Shown: positions 13,330 to 17,600 of the stretch, in pieces
Position numbering within the stretch: the stretch's first letter is position 1
Layout: each line of letters opens with the position of its first letter
From: an uncultured Candidatus Melainabacteria bacterium
Lineage (GTDB): Bacteria > Cyanobacteriota > Vampirovibrionia > Gastranaerophilales > Gastranaerophilaceae
NCBI GenBank assembly: GCA_934692295.1
Contig: CAKUTL010000033.1
Location: 1 to 17,600, forward strand
Direction of reading: 5' to 3'
Length of the DNA stretch: 17,600 nucleotides
Position numbers and translations under genes: made by a program
The notes under the pieces: model-generated
Seen by the model: the letters and a program-made list of their open reading frames with translations, nothing else
Told to the model about the DNA's origin: nothing
Databases searched by the model: none

Positions 13330-15213
13330 TTACTTTTTAAAATACTCGTTCAAACTAGCTACAACTTTATTTGTATATCTGGTTCTATAATCTCTTGAGT
13401 CAAGGTTTTGACTTTTGTTTCCATTTACATATTCAACCTCAAGAAGGACTGATGGATTTTGCTCTGATTGATGAAGAACTTGAATACCGTTTTCTCCCCA
13501 ACGTCTTTCAGATGGAGTTGCTTTAATCCAACTATCTTGGTTTAGATGTTTATTTAAACATGCCTGTAATTTTGTATCATCAGCAAATTTTGAATCATAA
13601 CAAACCCCAGAACCCGAAGACCCAGGTTGAGAATCTGCGTGGAGTGAAACCATGACAATATCAGATTTTGAATATTTTTGCCCACTTTTTTGACCGGAAT
13701 TCAATTTTGAAATAACGTTCGTTATCGTATTTTGGTCAGACATAGTTTGGGCATGACCTCCAGCAATTACAACCGCATAACCTTGAGCTCGTAATTTTTC
13801 AGTTAAATCATCAGAATACTCTTTCATTTTTGCGTATTCTAATAATGGGGCATATTTACCGCTGCCTTTTTTGATAAAACTATATGAGCCTGGGTCAAAA
13901 CAACCATTTCTAGAACTATATCCACCATGTCCAGGGTTAAGAACAACCACTTTTCCATTTGGCTTTGCAGTTGGACGAAGAAGGGCCGTTTCTGCAGAAA
14001 CAATTTTACCATTTTTAACTACTGGTGCAGGGTACCTTTCAATCGGAGCTAAATCCAACATATCTTCATCATATTGTATATTATTTGCTTTACAATATTC
14101 TTTAAATTTTTCTATCGCTTCCTTTTTGCCAGAATTGATAGCTCCTCTTTGCAAATCAGAAACAGTAAATGTTTTTTCTGATTTTGTCAATTTCACTACT
14201 GTGCCATTATGGGGAACTTTTGTAGTTTTTTTCGATGAATTTGTAGCTTGAGTAGAAGAGGTTTTTGCCAGCATAGAATCAATGATTTTATCCATTTGAG
14301 TTGTATCAACCATTCCAACCCATTTGTCAAACTCTTTATCTAAATTAGCTTTAAATTTTGCTCTTGCACTTTGTGTATATTTTTTCTCTTTGGCTAAAGA
14401 GTCATAAATATACATAACAGCATTTTTTCTTGCATTTTTACTACTGCGAATTTCGCTTGTTATGGTATTAATCAAAGATTCATTAGGGCTAATCTTTTTA
14501 TATGCTTTTATTACGGCAGAAGCATTTTTCGGATTAATTTGTTTCAACATTTCTTGAAAATCGGCTTTTTCGACTGCACCCCAATGATCATTTGCAGATT
14601 TATTTAAACCTTTTGCAATTTCTTCAGGAGTATAACTTGAACCCCATGTAACAACATTTGAAATAACTTTAGCCCCAGCCGCCGCTGCTGCGTGAATAGC
14701 TTTTTCACCTTTTGTCATTGGAGTTCGAGGTTTTGATTTTGTTGTTTTATGCGTAGTTTGGGCAACTCGTTTTGGTTTCGCTGGAACAGGTTTTGCGGGA
14801 GTTGTTTTTGGAGTTGAAGTTGATGTTGTTGCTGTTGATTGAGTTTTATTAGCAGACTTACCAAGTCCATTTATAATATAAAACTTTTCACCTTTTTTAG
14901 GACTATATTCTCTATACGGAGCGGGAATTTTATTAAGCTTACAAAACTCAGTAAAATCCATATTGTATTTTTGAGCAAGAGCCATAATTCCCTTATGTGC
15001 AGGAACTTCATCCATCTTAAATTTCAAAACAGCACCTGTTTTTAAAGATGTTACACCCGTCAAAGCTTGGAATTGTGTTACAGTCAAACCCATATTCTTA
15101 GCAAGTACAGATATAGTATCACCCTGCTTTACTTTATATTGTTCTACCCTTTTAGGTTGTGCCGTTGTTTTTGGCGTTTGAATATTTGTAGAATTAGTTA
15201 CCTTTGGAGTCAT
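13330..15213 (-). CDS. LysM N-acetylmuramoyl-L-alanine amidase (Amidase_3)
   Basis: Zinc amidase that cuts the bond between MurNAc and the stem peptide. The start at ATG 15213 is chosen over ATG 15225 because GGGAGAG lies right before it; this gives 627 residues. Domains: LysM at about 25-69 (YKVKQGDTISVLAKNMGL), a second LysM-like repeat at 72-116, a Thr/Pro/Lys-rich linker at 118-165, an unrecognised helical region at 170-320, and the amidase at about 420-627. Zinc ligands are His429 (NPGHGG), a Glu in the KMKEYSDDL segment (Glu465) and His525 (VSLHAD); the catalytic Glu592 is in VLLEVEYVNG. It is much longer than usual for the family because of the helical insert. No signal peptide is visible. 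First gene of the operon with the lysozyme. Confidence 0.9.
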   Translation of the reverse strand: MTPKVTNSTNIQTPKTTAQPKRVEQYKVKQGDTISVLAKNMGLTVTQFQALTGVTSLKTGAVLKFKMDEVPAHKGIMALAQKYNMDFTEFCKLNKIPAPYREYSPKKGEKFYIINGLGKSANKTQSTATTSTSTPKTTPAKPVPAKPKRVAQTTHKTTKSKPRTPMTKGEKAIHAAAAAGAKVISNVVTWGSSYTPEEIAKGLNKSANDHWGAVEKADFQEMLKQINPKNASAVIKAYKKISPNESLINTITSEIRSSKNARKNAVMYIYDSLAKEKKYTQSARAKFKANLDKEFDKWVGMVDTTQMDKIIDSMLAKTSSTQATNSSKKTTKVPHNGTVVKLTKSEKTFTVSDLQRGAINSGKKEAIEKFKEYCKANNIQYDEDMLDLAPIERYPAPVVKNGKIVSAETALLRPTAKPNGKVVVLNPGHGGYSSRNGCFDPGSYSFIKKGSGKYAPLLEYAKMKEYSDDLTEKLRAQGYAVVIAGGHAQTMSDQNTITNVISKLNSGQKSGQKYSKSDIVMVSLHADSQPGSSGSGVCYDSKFADDTKLQACLNKHLNQDSWIKATPSERRWGENGIQVLHQSEQNPSVLLEVEYVNGNKSQNLDSRDYRTRYTNKVVASLNEYFKK

Positions 15214-15246
15214 AAGCTCTCCCATTGATTACACACGTATAATAAA

Positions 15247-15286
15247 TAACGGCATATTTTAAAATAATCTTTAAAACATGCCGTTA
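15247..15286 (-). terminator. Long hairpin after upp, probable terminator
   Basis: TAACGGCAT / ATGCCGTTA (9 bp), one A-C mismatch and TTTTAAA / TTTAAAA (7 bp) enclose a 6-nt loop, 29 nt beyond the upp stop codon. On the minus strand it is followed only by TTATTTATTAT rather than a clean T run, so termination is likely but maybe inefficient. It could let some transcription continue into the amidase operon. Confidence 0.6.
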
Positions 15287-15315
15287 CTTATGTTAAAAAA
15301 ATTTACAATACGAAC

Positions 15316-15966
15316 TTAAGTATTAAATATTCTATCCCCTGCATCCCCCATACCTGGAACAATATAACCTTTTTCGTTCAAATGGTCATCAACCGCCGCA
15401 GTAATAATTTCAATATCTGGATAATGCTTTTGAATATTTTCAATACCTTGTGGGGCTGCTATAATACACAAACATTTAATATTTTTAATTGGAATACCTT
15501 TTCCCGCATACAAATCAATTGCCGCTAATAAGGAATTACCAGTTGCAAGCATTGGATCTGTAATATAAACATAAAAATTCTCTGGATTTGGAGTATCCAT
15601 AGGTACTTTATTATAATACCAAACAGGTTTCAATGTTTTTTCATCCCTATACATTCCGATATGGCGAATTGTAGCTTGTGGAAGAATATCAATTGCTTCA
15701 TCCGTGAAAATTAAACCGGCTCTTAAAATTGGAGAAATGATTAAATTAATATTTGGGTCAACTGTTTTTGCTTTGAACGTAGTTAAAGGAGTAGTTACTT
15801 CTTTTTCTACCAGTGGAAGATTCTTAGCTGCTTCGTATAAAAGACATCTTGTAATCTTTCTTGTCGCAATTCTTACACCTTGACTGTCAGTATCTTTATC
15901 ACGCATTGTACATAAGTTTAAAAGTACAACGGGATTATTTATTACTCTTACTTTCTCCTGATTCAT
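15316..15966 (-). CDS. upp: Uracil phosphoribosyltransferase
   Basis: Pyrimidine salvage enzyme: uracil + PRPP gives UMP + pyrophosphate. The ATG at 15966 is chosen because AGGGGTGA lies about 6 nt upstream, giving 216 residues, close to the 208 of E. coli; longer versions of the frame start inside mlaD without a ribosome site. The PRPP loop VYITDPMLATGNS is at 133-145 and the uracil-binding end GYIVPGMGDAGDRIF at 200-214 is nearly the family consensus. SPILRAGL at 78-85 is the other signature. The first 32 nt overlap the end of mlaD, so the two are translated from one message. Confidence 0.96.
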   Translation of the reverse strand: MNQEKVRVINNPVVLLNLCTMRDKDTDSQGVRIATRKITRCLLYEAAKNLPLVEKEVTTPLTTFKAKTVDPNINLIISPILRAGLIFTDEAIDILPQATIRHIGMYRDEKTLKPVWYYNKVPMDTPNPENFYVYITDPMLATGNSLLAAIDLYAGKGIPIKNIKCLCIIAAPQGIENIQKHYPDIEIITAAVDDHLNEKGYIVPGMGDAGDRIFNT

Positions 15967-16591
15967 CTTTTTCACCCCTATTAAACTTTTCTTTAAAACC
16001 TTTTTCAGCATCAATTATTGCATCAATATTTTTCTCAAATTTAATTAAACCCTCTTTTGTATCCGCAGGAGTAACAACATTTTTTTTAATATCTTGTTCA
16101 AAATCAATTTGTCTGCCTGCATAATCCAAAGTAGAGAATATTCCATTCAATTCTCTAAATATATCATCAAATAAACTTATAACTTTACCTAATCTTGTCG
16201 GATCTTTAGTTGCAACGATTTTATCAATAGGCTGTCCTTCTGGAGGCGGATAAATTTCAAGAGCTTTTGAACCTCCAAGTCCCGATGCTTCAACAGTTGC
16301 CAAAGCTCCTACAGGTAAAACCAAACCCTTTTGGGTTATTACAAATTTTATATAAACAGATGAAGAAACTATTTGGATTTTTTTTACATAACCAATTTGA
16401 ACGCCCAAAAATTTTACAGGAGAGCCAACAATTAATCCGTCAACATCTTCCATAAAAATTTGGTAACTCTTATATTGTTGTTGCGATTTGTAATGATGGT
16501 ATCTTATACTCAAAACAGCAATTGCAACGATAATAAGCCATATAACAAATTCAATCCAAGCATATATACGCATATTATCAAATTTCTTCAT
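15935..16591 (-). CDS. mlaD: MlaD/MCE-domain lipid transport protein
   Basis: Membrane-anchored substrate-binding component of an Mla/MCE-type phospholipid ABC transporter. The 218-residue protein has one N-terminal membrane helix (about 11-29) and an MCE domain at about 41-118, with the characteristic VDGLIVGSPVKFLGVQIGYV (50-69) and GALATVEASGLGGSKALEI (95-113). The C-terminal 100 residues are probably helical and end in a charged tail. MlaD of E. coli is 183 residues, so size fits. The permease (MlaE) and ATPase (MlaF) genes are not adjacent in the window, which is usual in cyanobacteria-related genomes only if encoded elsewhere; this is inference. No Shine-Dalgarno precedes the ATG; the promoter suggests a leaderless message. 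Its end overlaps upp by 32 nt. Confidence 0.88.
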   Translation of the reverse strand: MKKFDNMRIYAWIEFVIWLIIVAIAVLSIRYHHYKSQQQYKSYQIFMEDVDGLIVGSPVKFLGVQIGYVKKIQIVSSSVYIKFVITQKGLVLPVGALATVEASGLGGSKALEIYPPPEGQPIDKIVATKDPTRLGKVISLFDDIFRELNGIFSTLDYAGRQIDFEQDIKKNVVTPADTKEGLIKFEKNIDAIIDAEKGFKEKFNRGEKDESGESKSNK

Positions 16592-16598
16592 AGCAAGT

Positions 16599-16627
16599 AT
16601 TATATAATAAAATTCTAGTGGTGTAAA
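16599..16627 (-). promoter_or_regulatory. mlaD-upp promoter
   Basis: Minus strand TTTACA (16627-16622), 17-nt spacer, TATAAT (16604-16599). The predicted start is at 16592 or 16591, so the mRNA should begin at the mlaD ATG. Confidence 0.7.
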
Positions 16628-16668
16628 TTTATAAAGAATAAAATATATCCAAGTTTATAATTTTACAC
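16621..16668. promoter_or_regulatory. Inverted repeat spanning both divergent -35 boxes (candidate operator)
   Basis: GTGTAAATTTATAA (16621-16634) and TTATAATTTTACAC (16655-16668) are inverted copies matching at 13 of 14 positions, 20 nt apart. Each arm contains the -35 TTTACA of one of the divergent promoters. A second short dyad, CACA-C-TGTG (16666-16674), lies in the fixC promoter spacer. This suggests shared control of mlaD-upp and the fixC-like gene. Confidence 0.5.
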
Positions 16669-16690
16669 ACTGTGAATTTTAGTGTATAAT
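16662..16690 (+). promoter_or_regulatory. Promoter of the fixC-like gene
   Basis: TTTACA (16662-16667), 17-nt spacer, TATAAT (16685-16690), predicted start near 16697. The leader of about 14 nt carries the Shine-Dalgarno GAGAGGGG. Confidence 0.75.
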
Positions 16691-16710
16691 CTCAACAAGA
16701 GAGGGGTTTT

Positions 16711-17600
16711 ATGCTAAAACAGGAAAATAAAACAGATGTTATAATTGTTGGTGCAGGACCTGCTGGAATTTCTTGTGCAATTACACTTGCAAGAAGCGGT
16801 AAAGAAGTTGTCCTCATTGAACGAGGTATGTTTGCAGGAAGTAAAAATATGTTCGGTGGTGCAATTTATACTTCTGCAACAAAAGAACTGTTTCCGAATT
16901 TTGAACAAGAAGCCCCACTTGAAAGAAAAAATATCGAACATAATTACATGATTCTTGGAGAAGAAGATTTCACAACTATTTCTTATCGTAAAGATGACAA
17001 CGCTAGCTACTCTGTTATTCGTGGTAAATTTGACCGCTGGATGGCAGAAGAAGCAAAAAAAGCAGGAGTTACACTTGTTGAAGAAACAGTTGTTCGAAAA
17101 CTTATAAAGGAAAATAAAAAAGTAATCGGTGTAAAAACTGAGCTTGAAGAATATTTTGCAGATATTGTAATTCTGGCTGATGGTGTAAATTCACTTCTCG
17201 CAAAACAAATTGGACTTAGAAAAGAAATTGAAACAAAAGATGTTGCACTAAGTGTTAAAGAGGTTTTAAAACTTGATTCGGAAATAATTAATCAAAGATT
17301 TAACCTAAAAGATAATGAAGGAGCAATCGGAGAAATATTTGGAGGTCCAATGCTTGGCTCTCTCGGCTTAGGTTTTATGTACACTAATAAAGATTCTATA
17401 ACAATTGGTTTAGGTGTAACATTAAATGACCTTGTAGAGAAAAATTACAGACCGTTTGAGCTTTTGGATCAATTAAAAAAACATCCAAAAATCGCTCCAC
17501 TTATCGAAGGAGCAGAACTCAAGGAATATTCTGCACATTTAATTCCAGAAGGCGGATACAAAAAAATTCCTAAACTTTGCGACAATGGAGTTATGATTGT
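16711..17600 (+). CDS. fixC: FixC-like electron-transfer flavoprotein:quinone oxidoreductase, 5' part (cut by window edge)
   Basis: FAD enzyme that passes electrons between the electron-transfer flavoprotein FixAB and quinone or ferredoxin-like partners; in diazotrophs and anaerobes FixABCX performs electron bifurcation. The visible 296 residues start with the FAD-binding DVIIVGAGPAGISCAITLARSG (9-30; GAGPAG at 14-19), then VLIERG (34-39) and the FixC-type GSKNMFGGAIY (43-53), followed by RGKFDRWMAEEA near 104-115 and the second FAD contact DIVILADGVNS near 150-160. About 130 residues should lie beyond the edge. GAGAGGGG is a strong Shine-Dalgarno. FixX would be expected downstream; fixA and fixB are not in the window. 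Geranylgeranyl reductase-like relatives are the main alternative. Confidence 0.88.
   Translation, partial: MLKQENKTDVIIVGAGPAGISCAITLARSGKEVVLIERGMFAGSKNMFGGAIYTSATKELFPNFEQEAPLERKNIEHNYMILGEEDFTTISYRKDDNASYSVIRGKFDRWMAEEAKKAGVTLVEETVVRKLIKENKKVIGVKTELEEYFADIVILADGVNSLLAKQIGLRKEIETKDVALSVKEVLKLDSEIINQRFNLKDNEGAIGEIFGGPMLGSLGLGFMYTNKDSITIGLGVTLNDLVEKNYRPFELLDQLKKHPKIAPLIEGAELKEYSAHLIPEGGYKKIPKLCDNGVMI

Noticed and set aside
15214..15225. ATG 15225 as start of the amidase
   Set aside because: The GGGAGAG ribosome site lies after it and serves ATG 15213.
15967..16014. Longer upp start inside mlaD
   Set aside because: ATG 15966 has AGGGGTGA at good spacing and the resulting length fits the family; the extra residues have no counterpart in Upp.

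Overview
The window is AT-rich bacterial chromosome, gene-dense, with no phage, plasmid or transposase gene visible. The best guess for the source is a gut Melainabacteria / Gastranaerophilales (Vampirovibrionia) relative. The reasons are two type IV prepilins with the FTLAEVLITLG and FTLTELLVALG style N-termini that are very common in that group, a fermentative [FeFe]-hydrogenase, a FixC-type electron-transfer flavoprotein oxidoreductase, and envelope proteins of a diderm cell (MlaD, a TonB-like C-terminal domain). This assignment is inference from remembered family patterns, not from a search.

Layout from left to right. (1) 1-1610, minus strand: 5' part of gyrB, cut by the window edge. (2) 1697-4066, plus strand: a three-gene hydrogenase operon with its own promoter and a clear intrinsic terminator. 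It holds a stand-alone domain normally found at the end of SpoIIE-like phosphatases, a thioredoxin-fold 2Fe-2S ferredoxin, and a monomeric group B type [FeFe]-hydrogenase. (3) 4118-7236, plus: a three-gene envelope cassette of unrecognised function: a membrane-anchored vWA protein with an intact MIDAS, a large protein with a degenerate FHA-like head and about eight membrane segments, and a membrane-anchored protein with a TonB-like C-terminus. (4) 7237-7828: a gene-free stretch filled with repeats (octamer tandem repeat, REP/BIME-like elements, a GC-richer inverted element, and five copies of ATATG just before a pilin gene). (5) 7829-9842: two prepilin genes pointing at each other, with the RNase P RNA gene between them on the minus strand directly behind the second pilin. 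(6) 9849-12254, plus: divergent overlapping promoters, a long leader, an unrecognised 126-aa protein, a protein with MshEN-like repeats and a coiled coil, and an asparaginase of the AnsA/ReAV (Asparaginase_II) family. (7) 12241-15213, minus: an operon of two LysM peptidoglycan hydrolases (amidase_3, then GH24 lysozyme) with no visible signal peptide. (8) 15316-16591, minus: mlaD overlapping upp. (9) 16711-17600, plus: 5' part of a fixC-like gene, divergent from mlaD.

Functionally, the hydrogenase and FixC-like protein point to anaerobic redox balancing; the pilins, MshEN-like protein, hydrolases, MlaD and the vWA/FHA-like/TonB-like cassette are envelope or surface functions. Two features cut across the whole window. 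Four genes without a Shine-Dalgarno sequence each have a good -10 box only 6-8 nt before the ATG, which predicts leaderless transcripts. The mlaD/fixC divergent promoters share a 14-bp inverted repeat covering both -35 boxes. The most likely undescribed system is the 4118-7236 cassette.
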